In this document: positions 15,681 through 23,376 of the stretch, piece by piece | How positions within the stretch are numbered: the first letter of the stretch is position 1 | Layout of the letters: each line of letters opens with the position of its first letter | Origin: Hungatella sp. UBA3402 | Lineage (GTDB): Bacteria > Bacillota > Clostridia > Lachnospirales > Lachnospiraceae | Length of the DNA stretch: 29,823 nt | NCBI GenBank assembly: GCA_002358555.1 | Contig: DEPC01000009.1 | Span: 1-29,823 of the forward strand | Direction: 5' to 3' | Program-made: the position numbers and the translations under genes | Notes under the pieces: generated by a model | What the model saw: the letters and a program-made list of their open reading frames with translations, nothing else | The model's database searches: none | Told to the model about the DNA's origin: nothing

Positions 15681-17666
15681 ATGATTTTATCCTGTAGCCA
15701 TATATCCAAATCATTTGGAACCGATGTGATTTTGGATGATATATCCTTTCATATAGAAGATTACGAAAAAACAGCTATTGTAGGCATCAATGGAGCTGGC
15801 AAATCTACACTTTTAAAAATTATTGTAGGAGAATTGTCTGCTGACCAAGGTGAAATTACTCTCTCCAAAGGAAAAACCTTAGGCTATTTAGCCCAACATC
15901 AAGATTTGACCAGCCATCGCACAATCTATGAAGAATTGTTGGAAGTAAAACGCTCTGTACTTCAAATGGAAGAACGAATCCGCAGCCTAGAATTAGAGAT
16001 GAAACACGCCAAAGGGGAACAATTAGAGAAAATGCTAGAAACCTATACCCGTCTAACCCATCAGTTTGAATTGGAAAATGGTTATAGCTGTCAGAGCGAA
16101 ATTATTGGAGTGTTAAAGGGCCTTGGCTTTTCGGAAGAGGATTTTAAAAGAGAAATATCTACCCTCTCTGGAGGACAGAAAACAAGAGTTTCTCTAGGAA
16201 AATTACTGCTTTCAAAACCAGATATTATCCTTTTAGATGAACCGACAAATCATCTAGATATGGAGTCGATTGCCTGGCTGGAAACTTATCTTTTAAACTA
16301 TAAGGGAGCTGTTATCATTGTAGCCCATGACCGCTACTTCCTGGACCGTGTAGTGACTAAAATTATAGAACTTGACCTTGGACATGGTTCTGTATTTCAA
16401 GGAAATTATTCTGTTTACAGTCAAAAAAAGGCCTTGGTCCGTCAAGCTCAGATGAAAGCTTATTTAAACCAGCAACAGGAAATCCGTCACCAGGAGGAGG
16501 TTATCGCTAAATTAAAATCTTTTAATCGGGAGAAATCTATCAAACGTGCGGAAAGCCGTGAAAAAATGCTGGCTAAAATAGAGGTTTTGGAGAAACCAAC
16601 TGAAGTGAATGATGAGATGAATATTCGTTTAGAGCCAGATATTACAAGCGGCAATGATGTTCTTACCATAAAAAATTTAGGGAAATCTTTTGGACATAAC
16701 CATCTTTTTTCCCATGTTGATATAGATATCAAACGAGGAGAGCGAGTAGCTGTTATCGGAAGCAATGGAACTGGTAAGACTACATTGTTAAAGATTATTA
16801 ACCAGATGTTGCCTGCTGATACTGGAGAGATTACTTTTGGGACGAAGGTTCATATTGGCTATTATGACCAGGAACACCAAGTTCTTCATATGGAAAAAAC
16901 TTTATTTGACGAACTTCAGGACACCTATCCTGATTTAAATAATACCAGAGTACGCAATATTCTAGCAGCATTCCTTTTTACAGGAGATGATGTATTTAAA
17001 CGAATCGGAGACTTAAGTGGAGGGGAGCGAGGCAGAGTATCCTTGGCAAAATTGATGCTATCCAATGCAAATTTTCTGATACTGGACGAGCCTACTAACC
17101 ATTTAGACATTACCTCCAAGGAAATCTTAGAACATGCATTAAACCAATACACAGGCACTGTACTCTATGTGTCCCATGACCGTTATTTTATCAACCAGAC
17201 AGCCACCAGGATTTTAGAATTGACTGGAGAGACTTTTCTTAACTATATTGGGAACTATGACTATTATCTGGAGAAAAAGGAATTGATGAATAATCTCTAT
17301 GGGACAGCAGACTCATCACAGTCTCCTTTTGCAACAGGGAGTGCAACTTCTTCTCTTCCATGGTCAAGCTTAAAGCCTTCTTTTGAGACTACATCTGGGC
17401 AGGAATCTTCTAGCATAAAGCAGGACTGGAAGGCTAAGAAAGAGGAGCAGGCTAGGCAGCGCAAAAAACAGAACGACTTAAAAAAGACAGAGGAAGAAAT
17501 TTCATCCCTAGAAGAACAGGACTCTGCTTTAGATAAGCAACTCATGAAACCAGAAATTGCTTCTGATGTGGGAAAGCTTATGGAAATTCATAAAGAAAAA
17601 GAAGCATTAAAAGAGCGTTTAGAACAATTATATGAAATTTGGGAAACCTTGGCGCAGGAAATATAA
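15681..17666 (+). CDS. ABC-F family ribosome-associated ATPase (YdiF-like)
   Basis: A 661-residue soluble protein with two ABC domains and no membrane segment; ABC-F proteins act on the ribosome in translation or antibiotic protection. Walker A motifs are GINGAGKST (35-43) and GSNGTGKTT (about 360); signatures are LSGGQKTR (about 160) and LSGGERGR (about 444); Walker B is LLDEPTNHLD and LILDEPTNHLD. A charged inter-domain linker (about 235-310) and a C-terminal coiled coil (about 580-655) match the YdiF-like subgroup, so a housekeeping role is more likely than resistance. ATG 15681 has GGAG 8 nt upstream; the in-frame ATG at 15654 lacks a site. The stop codon lies in the loop of a 10-bp hairpin. 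Confidence 0.95.
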   Translation: MILSCSHISKSFGTDVILDDISFHIEDYEKTAIVGINGAGKSTLLKIIVGELSADQGEITLSKGKTLGYLAQHQDLTSHRTIYEELLEVKRSVLQMEERIRSLELEMKHAKGEQLEKMLETYTRLTHQFELENGYSCQSEIIGVLKGLGFSEEDFKREISTLSGGQKTRVSLGKLLLSKPDIILLDEPTNHLDMESIAWLETYLLNYKGAVIIVAHDRYFLDRVVTKIIELDLGHGSVFQGNYSVYSQKKALVRQAQMKAYLNQQQEIRHQEEVIAKLKSFNREKSIKRAESREKMLAKIEVLEKPTEVNDEMNIRLEPDITSGNDVLTIKNLGKSFGHNHLFSHVDIDIKRGERVAVIGSNGTGKTTLLKIINQMLPADTGEITFGTKVHIGYYDQEHQVLHMEKTLFDELQDTYPDLNNTRVRNILAAFLFTGDDVFKRIGDLSGGERGRVSLAKLMLSNANFLILDEPTNHLDITSKEILEHALNQYTGTVLYVSHDRYFINQTATRILELTGETFLNYIGNYDYYLEKKELMNNLYGTADSSQSPFATGSATSSLPWSSLKPSFETTSGQESSSIKQDWKAKKEEQARQRKKQNDLKKTEEEISSLEEQDSALDKQLMKPEIASDVGKLMEIHKEKEALKERLEQLYEIWETLAQEI

Positions 17667-17679
17667 GCCCCAAGGTTTC
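17643..17679 (+). other. Perfect hairpin spanning the ABC-F stop codon
   Basis: GAAACCTTGG (17643-17652) and CCAAGGTTTC (17670-17679) form a perfect 10-bp stem with a 17-nt loop that contains the TAA. The next T-rich stretch (17692-17698) is 12 nt further, so it is a poor intrinsic terminator; an mRNA 3'-end or read-through barrier role is possible. Confidence 0.5.
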
Positions 17680-17761
17680 AAAAGTCTATTCATTTTTCCT
17701 ACTTAACAATAGTAAATTGGTTGTAAATTGTAACAGATTGTTTGTTAAGAAGAAAGAAGGA

Positions 17762-17793
17762 GGGCATTCGCCCCACCGCCAAAAGGAAGTGGG
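17762..17793 (+). other. GC-rich leader with two exclusive hairpins
   Basis: GGGC/GCCC (17762-17765 with 17770-17773, loop ATTC) competes with CCCAC/GTGGG (17772-17776 with 17789-17793), because both use 17772-17773. The stretch is far more GC-rich than its surroundings and ends about 30 nt before the small membrane protein gene. I recognise no riboswitch class. Confidence 0.35.
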
Positions 17794-17825
17794 AGGAGCC
17801 TACGACAACAGAAAGGATTTTATTT

Positions 17826-18068
17826 ATGAATAAAAAGCGGATAGCTGCGGTAATCGCTCTAGTTTTTATCAGTCTTTTATACTTGGCAACCCTTATCCTG
17901 GCTTTTATAGACAGTCCCTTCTCTCGAAGCTGCCTTATGGCAGCTCTATTCTGCACGATTGTAATACCAGCAATTTTATATGGTTATCTGACTTTGATGG
18001 GTCATTTCTCAGATAGGAAACAAAAACTTGAGGAGGCTGGAGAGGAATCTTGTGAAAACAAATTTTAA
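17826..18068 (+). CDS. Small two-helix membrane protein of unknown function
   Basis: An 80-residue protein beginning MNKKRIAAVIALVF. It has two hydrophobic helices (about 6-28 and 37-58) joined by a short loop DSPFSRS, and a charged C-terminal tail rich in Glu and Lys, so both ends are probably cytoplasmic. AAAGGA lies about 9 nt before the ATG at 17826; an in-frame ATG at 17742 would add a basic, low-complexity stretch that reads as leader sequence. It lies 159 bp downstream of the ABC-F gene and its last 4 bp overlap the convergent radical SAM gene. Similar short two-helix proteins are common in Lachnospiraceae, but I know of no function. Confidence 0.72.
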   Translation: MNKKRIAAVIALVFISLLYLATLILAFIDSPFSRSCLMAALFCTIVIPAILYGYLTLMGHFSDRKQKLEEAGEESCENKF

Positions 18069-19561
18069 CAATGATATCCCATTCCACAAATAGCAATCAT
18101 CCTTTCGTCCTCTTTAGAATCACCCACAGCTACAACCTCTGCTGGTGAAATTCCCAACCAGTGACATATTTTTTTCACTCCTCCTGCCTTATCTATCCCA
18201 TCAGCTATCAATTCCAGACAATGTCCTTCCACAAAGCTGTGAACCAAAGGTTTTCCTATCCTTTGCTTTCTACATTCTTCTATCAACATCTGGACTTGAT
18301 CTTCTTTCCATGGCAGACTCCTTGGCCGCACCAGAGTAATCTTATAGATATTTTCTTTGGTTCCATAAATAAGAATCCGATAATGGAGGCTTTTCTGATA
18401 CTGTTTTACCACAGAAAGACATGTTCTATTCAAATAAGAAAACGCTTCTCTTTTGCTCTGGCTTGACTTCACAACTACATGAGCGCCTCCAGCGAAAACT
18501 CCCCCTTGGAATAAAGACCAGGCTTTTTGGCATCGTCTGTAAGCCTCTTTTATAGGAAGTGATGTTGCAAAAAACAGTAATGTTTTTCCCAGTTCTGCCA
18601 ATGCTTTAAGTCCTACTAAAGTATATTCTGGAATTTCAAGTTCTCCTTTTGGAATTAAAGTTCCATCAATATCTAAAAAAGCAGCCTTTGGTTTTATGGA
18701 AATGCGAAATAAAGGATACTTTCCAAACAATACTTTATTTATCACATCTTGTCGTCCTGCATATGCCAAGTAGCAAGAACAGATTTTCCGTCTACATTCA
18801 GGTGGAGTATCAAAAACAGTTTCCCAGTTTTTATACCAATCCTGCTTTAATAAAGGACTGATATTGCAGCCTCGCAATTTTCCATCTCCTTCTATAAAAA
18901 GGCGTTCTTTACATTGATTCGTATTTCCTGGAACTGGCACCAACTCCCGAAAAAAGAAAGGGTCTATGGCCTGAAATTCTTCTTTTTCTTTCTCTGTATA
19001 GAAACGCCTCAATCCCTCCATTTTATTAAGCCATAAATAAATTTCTTCTGGCAACCTATCTCTCAGTTTTCTGATAATAGTTAAGTTCTCTGGATTGCCC
19101 ACTGCCCCTACACTTAAAGGTATCCCAGCCTCTTTTATATGACAGCATTTTTCTATAAATTCTTCTACAGAAATCATTTCTGGATGAAAAGTAGCCCAGA
19201 GTCGAAGTTTATCTGTCTGTCCACCTGCCTCTCTATAGATTCGCAGAGATGTTTCAATAGAAAAGCTAAGATTGGTCTGGGCGCCAACAGCCTCTATAAA
19301 TTCTGTTCCTGTCAGATTGCCAAATCCTTCCCAATACCAAGAGTGAATCAAAGCTTCTCCATATGGAACCACCATCAAAGCATGGATATTTAAAATTTCT
19401 TTCCTTTCCAAAAGACTTTGACAGAACAAAGACCATTGTTCCTTGTCTTTTCTAAGCTCTCTTTCTGAAGTCTGATGCTTAGAAAATGGGCAATAACTGC
19501 AAGAATAATTACAGCTTTTTAGACATCCTCGGTAAAGAACCATGCGGCTATTTATGGACAT
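18065..19561 (-). CDS. STM4011-like radical SAM protein fused to a HAD phosphatase domain
   Basis: A 498-residue fusion. Residues 1 to about 275 form a radical SAM domain with Cys17-x3-Cys21-x2-Cys24 for the 4Fe-4S cluster, and conserved segments VVPYGEALI, TNLSFSIE, LRLWATFHPEM and EEIYLWLNK. Cysteines at 217, 232, 256, 261 and 263 (CKERLFIEGDGKLRGCN, CRRKICSCY) form a SPASM-like auxiliary cluster region. These features match the STM4011 family named after a Salmonella cluster. Residues about 290-498 are a HAD phosphatase of Cof type with DIDGT (Asp297, Asp299), FFATSLP, the Lys of DKAGGVKK and GDSKED (481-485). The C-terminus stops soon after this motif, shorter than usual. The ATG has GGAGG 9 nt upstream and lies inside the end of the STM4012-like gene. 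Substrate unknown. Confidence 0.88.
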   Translation of the reverse strand: MSINSRMVLYRGCLKSCNYSCSYCPFSKHQTSERELRKDKEQWSLFCQSLLERKEILNIHALMVVPYGEALIHSWYWEGFGNLTGTEFIEAVGAQTNLSFSIETSLRIYREAGGQTDKLRLWATFHPEMISVEEFIEKCCHIKEAGIPLSVGAVGNPENLTIIRKLRDRLPEEIYLWLNKMEGLRRFYTEKEKEEFQAIDPFFFRELVPVPGNTNQCKERLFIEGDGKLRGCNISPLLKQDWYKNWETVFDTPPECRRKICSCYLAYAGRQDVINKVLFGKYPLFRISIKPKAAFLDIDGTLIPKGELEIPEYTLVGLKALAELGKTLLFFATSLPIKEAYRRCQKAWSLFQGGVFAGGAHVVVKSSQSKREAFSYLNRTCLSVVKQYQKSLHYRILIYGTKENIYKITLVRPRSLPWKEDQVQMLIEECRKQRIGKPLVHSFVEGHCLELIADGIDKAGGVKKICHWLGISPAEVVAVGDSKEDERMIAICGMGYHC

Positions 19562-20930
19562 TCTCCCATTCCTCCATCTTTTTTTGTATATTCTCTGAAA
19601 TCAATTGAGGTCCCAGATAATCAGAAAGTCCGAGTCCCTTTGGGGTGAGCGTTAAATAGATTGGTTCAGCATTTTCGCCTTTTGTATAAGTAAGATATCC
19701 TTCCTCCAACCACGCAAGAAGCAGCGGAAAATCTTCTAAAATATTGGTTCCAAAGAGGTTCTGATACGTTTCTATGTGCACTCCTGGAAGAATTAATAGA
19801 TGGCGAATAAGATATCGTCTTTTTTCTTCCTCTTGAGAAAGTATAATTCCATGGCGAATCGCCATAAAATCCTTTGTATCCTCATATGCTTTTAACTCTG
19901 ATAAGCAATCTTGACGGGTAATGGCATAAGGAGTACAAAAGTGAAGATTGCCAAGATAACTTCTTCCTCCACATCCTATGGCCAGAGAAGTGCTAAAACC
20001 ACAGTCAGAAAATTCCCGATACTTATCATCTGATGCTTCCAGTGAATCCATATCGTTTAAAAAATGGCTTGATACACCTTTACCAGTTTTTTTCCTATCT
20101 CGTACAAATCTCCGCATAGAATCTTGACGAAAACCTTCTTCCTTTAAATATTGGCTGGCTTCTTGATATTGAAGAAATGTATAGTCTGGTTTCAAAACAA
20201 TCCCTTTTTGTATATCTTGTTCCAGTATTTCCCCATGCTTTACATAAAGGGGATACAAAAAAATCTCATCAATACCAAATGATATTGCCTCTTTTAAGGA
20301 AGTTAAAAGAGAGTCTATTGTTTGTCCAGGAATCCCATAGATAAAATCAATATTGACACATGGAAACTCAAAAGACAATAAAAGGTCCAGAGCCTCTCTT
20401 GCCTTTTTTGCGCTGTGGTTTCTCTTTAAAATTTTTAATACCTCATCAGAAAAGCTCTGAATTCCCATACTTATCCGAGTGGTTTTTTGATTTTTTAACA
20501 GATTTAACTTTTCTTTGTTTGTCTGATTTGGTGCAGTTTCTATCACTAACTGTCGCCCCTTTTCAAATCTCAAATAAAAGTCAGTTATAGAGAATACTCG
20601 TTCTAACTGTTTTTCTGACAGATAAAGAGGAGTTCCACCTCCAATCGTAAATTCAGAGAAATAGGTTTGCACAGCTTCTAAAACTGGCTGATACTGTTGT
20701 AGCTGTCGTTCTATCGCATCGAAATACTGGTCTATATCTCTACTTCCTGCTCCTGTAACAGAAAATAAATTACAATATCCACATTTTGCCTGGCAAAATG
20801 GGATATGTAGATATAATCCATGACCTGCCCCAGAAAGCCGCTGTGCATAATCTTTTAAATTCACTCCAGATAATGGGCCATATGCTGTTTTATGAGGATA
20901 ACTGTACATATATTGGATATATGGGTTCAT
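19548..20930 (-). CDS. STM4012-like radical SAM protein (HemW relative)
   Basis: A 460-residue radical SAM protein. Cys46-x3-Cys50-x2-Cys53 (HIPFCQAKCGYCNLF) binds the 4Fe-4S cluster; then come FTIGGGTPLYLS, TRISMGIQSFSDEVL, VNIDFIYGIPGQT and IFLYPLYVKHG. These are shared with coproporphyrinogen dehydrogenase/HemW. The N-terminal YSYPHKTAYGPL and the later GFSTSLAIGCGGRSYLGNLHF are, in my memory, marks of the STM4012 family and differ from HemW, so a haem role should not be assumed. It overlaps the STM4011-HAD fusion gene by 14 bp, which implies coupled translation and joint action. AGGAAGGA precedes the ATG. Confidence 0.88.
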   Translation of the reverse strand: MNPYIQYMYSYPHKTAYGPLSGVNLKDYAQRLSGAGHGLYLHIPFCQAKCGYCNLFSVTGAGSRDIDQYFDAIERQLQQYQPVLEAVQTYFSEFTIGGGTPLYLSEKQLERVFSITDFYLRFEKGRQLVIETAPNQTNKEKLNLLKNQKTTRISMGIQSFSDEVLKILKRNHSAKKAREALDLLLSFEFPCVNIDFIYGIPGQTIDSLLTSLKEAISFGIDEIFLYPLYVKHGEILEQDIQKGIVLKPDYTFLQYQEASQYLKEEGFRQDSMRRFVRDRKKTGKGVSSHFLNDMDSLEASDDKYREFSDCGFSTSLAIGCGGRSYLGNLHFCTPYAITRQDCLSELKAYEDTKDFMAIRHGIILSQEEEKRRYLIRHLLILPGVHIETYQNLFGTNILEDFPLLLAWLEEGYLTYTKGENAEPIYLTLTPKGLGLSDYLGPQLISENIQKKMEEWENVHK

Positions 20931-21276
20931 TGAAGTTTCCTTCCTTATCGTTTTCTCTGTTTAAAACTTTCCTTTTAGTATACTTCATGTATTGGTATAT
21001 GTCTAATAGTTTCCATATCATTTGATACTAAGAAATTAAGTTTTACATCAGAATATATGTTCTTTATATTGTTATTTTATTCAAAGTTCTATTTGAGCAT
21101 GGCAGATTCTATAGAAATGATGTATAATTAATAATATATAGCTTCTCATACAAAATATTTTTGTATTTGTTGATAAGCATTGTACTTTTTCTTCTAAGAT
21201 ATTGCTAAAAACAAATAAAAATATCGAAAAAATAAAATCTATCAAAAAATAATAAAAAAGAAATGAGTGGATAATC
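20931..21276. other. AT-rich divergent intergenic region
   Basis: 346 bp without a supportable gene. It carries the promoter of the radical SAM pair at its left side, a 12-nt palindrome TATCATTTGATA (21016-21027) just upstream of that promoter, and a possible weak -10 (TATAAT, 21123-21128) toward the plus-strand ATPase gene. The rest is nearly all A and T, with no riboswitch, tRNA or terminator that I can see. Confidence 0.6.
20977..21005 (-). promoter_or_regulatory. Promoter of the radical SAM gene pair
   Basis: On the minus strand TAGACA (21005-21000), 17 bp, TATACT (20982-20977); each hexamer matches five of six consensus bases. The palindrome TATCATTTGATA lies about 10 bp upstream of the -35, a usual place for an activator site. 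Confidence 0.7.
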
Positions 21277-23031
21277 ATGAAATCATCAAACGAACTGCGC
21301 GTCCTTCTGCGTTCTATTGACCATAAGAGCTACCCAGCCTATAAATCATTGGCAGGAAACTATCAATTCCATAATTTTATTCTTTCTATTGACCATGTTC
21401 AGGGAGATCCCTTTGCTTCTCCATCTAGTCTTCATGTGGAAATTTTTCATAAAGATGCTGGATTTCCAACAACCTATTATGAAGATTGTTCTGCCCGCAT
21501 TGCTCTTGAGGACTATCTCACCAGGAAATTTGCCTCCCAGTTTGAAGATTTCAATTTCAAGGCAAAAGGTTCTGGAAAAAGTGGGCTTTTATCCATTACT
21601 AGATGTGGACAGGAAGTGATAGAAAGAAGTGCCTGTCAGATTGATAAACAAAAAATGATTGCCCGTTTTCATGTAGGTTTTCCAGCGTTTGGGCGCACTA
21701 TCAATGCAGGAGAATTAGAAAAAATCCTTTTTGACTTTCTTCCTCATTGTGTGGAAAACAGTTTTTTTTACCACAAATTAGACAGTAAAAAGGTAGAACA
21801 AGCTATTTTTCTTTCACAAGACCAAGAAATGATTCGTCAATACTTAAAAAAACATAAGTTGGCAGCATTTGTAGCGAACGGCTCCATCCTTCCAAGAAAA
21901 AGTGGGGTTTCCGATTTGCCCATGAAAGGCAGTGTGCCATTTCACTCACCTTCCTCTATGGAACAAACAATAATTCTTCCCCATAAAGGAGAAATTCGAG
22001 GTATGGCTGTACAGCAAGGAATTACTCTTATTGTTGGAGGAGGATACCATGGAAAATCCACCTTGCTTGAAGCTTTACAGATGGGAGTATATAATCATAT
22101 TTCTGGTGATGGAAGAGAGTATGTCATTACTGACAGCACAGCCTTAAAGCTGCGAGCTGAGGATGGGCGGTCTATCCGCCAGGTAGATATCTCTCTGTTT
22201 ATCAAAGACTTGCCTAACAAAAAAGATACCTCTTGTTTTTCTACGGAAGATGCCAGCGGAAGTACCTCTCAGGCAGCCGGAGTGATAGAAGGAATTGAGG
22301 CTGGCTCCAAACTTTTCCTCATTGACGAGGATACTTCTGCTACTAACTTTATGGTAAGGGACGAATTTATGCAACAGGTTATCAGCCGCGAAAAGGAACC
22401 AATTACTCCATTTTTGGAACGAGCAAGGGATTTATATGAAAAAGCTGGTGTTTCCACGATTCTAGTTGCCGGAAGTTCTGGTGCATTTTTCTATATTGCA
22501 GATACAATCCTACAGATGGACTGTTATCATCCTTTAGATATTACCAGTCAAGTAAAAAAGCTTTGTAACAATCATACTGCCCCAAGAATTCAAGCTCCTG
22601 ATTTTATACTTCCTGATTTTAAGCGGTTATTTTTTTCTGATAAATCCTGTGTTACAAATAGAAGCTTTAAACATAATCAAGGATATGGGAAAGAACGAAA
22701 CAAAGACCATAGGATTGGAAATCGTCATGAACATATGAAAATTAAAACCTTTGGGATGGATTCATTTTCCCTTGATAAAGAACAGGTGGATTTGCGATAT
22801 GTAGAACAACTCACTGACTCAGAACAGATGAACGCCTTAGCACATTTACTTCGCTATGCACTAGAACAAGTAATGGATGGGAAAAAGACTGTACAGCAAT
22901 CCGTACAGTGGGTTTATGATGTTTTGGAAAAAAAAGGGTGGGAACCTTTTTGCAGCTCCTATATACCATGTGGTCTGGCAAAGCCAAGAGTCCAAGAGGT
23001 TTATGCCTGTTTGAATCGATATCGTGGATAA
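21277..23031 (+). CDS. Predicted ATPase of the ABC class (MRB1590-like family)
   Basis: A 584-residue soluble protein with one unusual ABC ATPase core in the middle. Walker A is GGGYHGKST (about 252-260), followed by the family's typical YVITDSTALKLRAEDGR and VDISLFIKDLP. Walker B is SKLFLIDEDTSATNFMVRD, and VAGSSGAFFYIADTIL follows. The N-terminal 240 residues and the C-terminal 130 have no other domain I know. I recall a trypanosome relative (MRB1590) that binds RNA; the bacterial role is not known. The ribosome binding site is weak (GAGTGG). The gene is divergent from the radical SAM pair. It is usually a single gene, and length is normal for the family. Confidence 0.86.
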   Translation: MKSSNELRVLLRSIDHKSYPAYKSLAGNYQFHNFILSIDHVQGDPFASPSSLHVEIFHKDAGFPTTYYEDCSARIALEDYLTRKFASQFEDFNFKAKGSGKSGLLSITRCGQEVIERSACQIDKQKMIARFHVGFPAFGRTINAGELEKILFDFLPHCVENSFFYHKLDSKKVEQAIFLSQDQEMIRQYLKKHKLAAFVANGSILPRKSGVSDLPMKGSVPFHSPSSMEQTIILPHKGEIRGMAVQQGITLIVGGGYHGKSTLLEALQMGVYNHISGDGREYVITDSTALKLRAEDGRSIRQVDISLFIKDLPNKKDTSCFSTEDASGSTSQAAGVIEGIEAGSKLFLIDEDTSATNFMVRDEFMQQVISREKEPITPFLERARDLYEKAGVSTILVAGSSGAFFYIADTILQMDCYHPLDITSQVKKLCNNHTAPRIQAPDFILPDFKRLFFSDKSCVTNRSFKHNQGYGKERNKDHRIGNRHEHMKIKTFGMDSFSLDKEQVDLRYVEQLTDSEQMNALAHLLRYALEQVMDGKKTVQQSVQWVYDVLEKKGWEPFCSSYIPCGLAKPRVQEVYACLNRYRG

Positions 23032-23100
23032 TTGTCGGTTTCGTGATGCTTTTCTATAATCTTTCGGGCAGCATTAGGAATCTGCGGCGTGTCCCATGGT

Positions 23101-23139
23101 CCGCCTTAGCGGCATACTTCCTTTGCATGGGGCTGTGCA
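23101..23139 (-). repeat. 39-bp REP-like repeat, copy 2
   Basis: Matches 681-719 at 37 of 39 positions in the same orientation. The CCGC-CTTA-GCGG mini-hairpin is unchanged. Both mismatches lie in the second dyad, which still can pair as TGCA/TGCA. As at copy 1, the minus-strand reading is hairpin, T-run, then repeat. Confidence 0.6.
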
Positions 23140-23140
23140 C

Positions 23141-23182
23141 TAAAAAATCCGGCCCACTTATGCTTTCAAAAGTGGGCCGGAT
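23141..23182 (-). terminator. Strong minus-strand intrinsic terminator
   Basis: ATCCGGCCCACTT (23147-23159) and AAGTGGGCCGGAT (23170-23182) form a perfect 13-bp stem with a 10-nt loop. On the minus strand it is followed by TTTTT. On the plus strand it is followed by A residues, so it does not look like the terminator of the plus-strand ATPase gene. No minus-strand gene ends here. Confidence 0.65.
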
Positions 23183-23304
23183 AAAAAGGGGAGGATAAGT
23201 ATTAATCTTATCTTTGGTACTAATTTCAGTATCTCCCTATGGCGGAAATTTATTCAGTCTTTTTCAAATTTTTCTAAAAATATTTTTTTAACAACTATCA
23301 TAGC

Positions 23305-23333
23305 TTGCCAAGACTTCTCAACTATTATACAAT
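23305..23333 (+). promoter_or_regulatory. Promoter of the phosphofructokinase gene
   Basis: TTGCCA (23305-23310), 17 bp, TACAAT (23328-23333). The leader is about 37 nt and carries AAGGAG 8 nt before the ATG at 23377. The two hexamers match consensus at five of six positions each. Confidence 0.65.
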
Positions 23334-23376
23334 AGAAACAGGTACTAAAAATGTACAAAGGTAAGGAGATTCCAAT

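Larger units (their letters stand above)
23032..23376. other. Intergenic region with repeat, minus-strand terminator and a promoter
   Basis: 345 bp between the ABC-class ATPase and phosphofructokinase genes. It contains repeat copy 2 (23101-23139), a strong hairpin (23147-23182) and the phosphofructokinase promoter (23305-23333). Small open frames here, such as one crossing the ATPase stop, lack ribosome binding sites and recognisable content. Confidence 0.6.

Noticed and set aside
21081..21278. A 65-residue minus-strand frame rich in Phe, Tyr and Ile
   Set aside because: It arises from very AT-rich intergenic DNA, has no convincing ribosome binding site and overlaps the start of the ATPase gene.
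22938..23198. An 86-residue plus-strand frame crossing the ATPase gene end and repeat copy 2
   Set aside because: It has no ribosome binding site; half overlaps a real gene in another frame and the rest translates the repeat and terminator hairpin.
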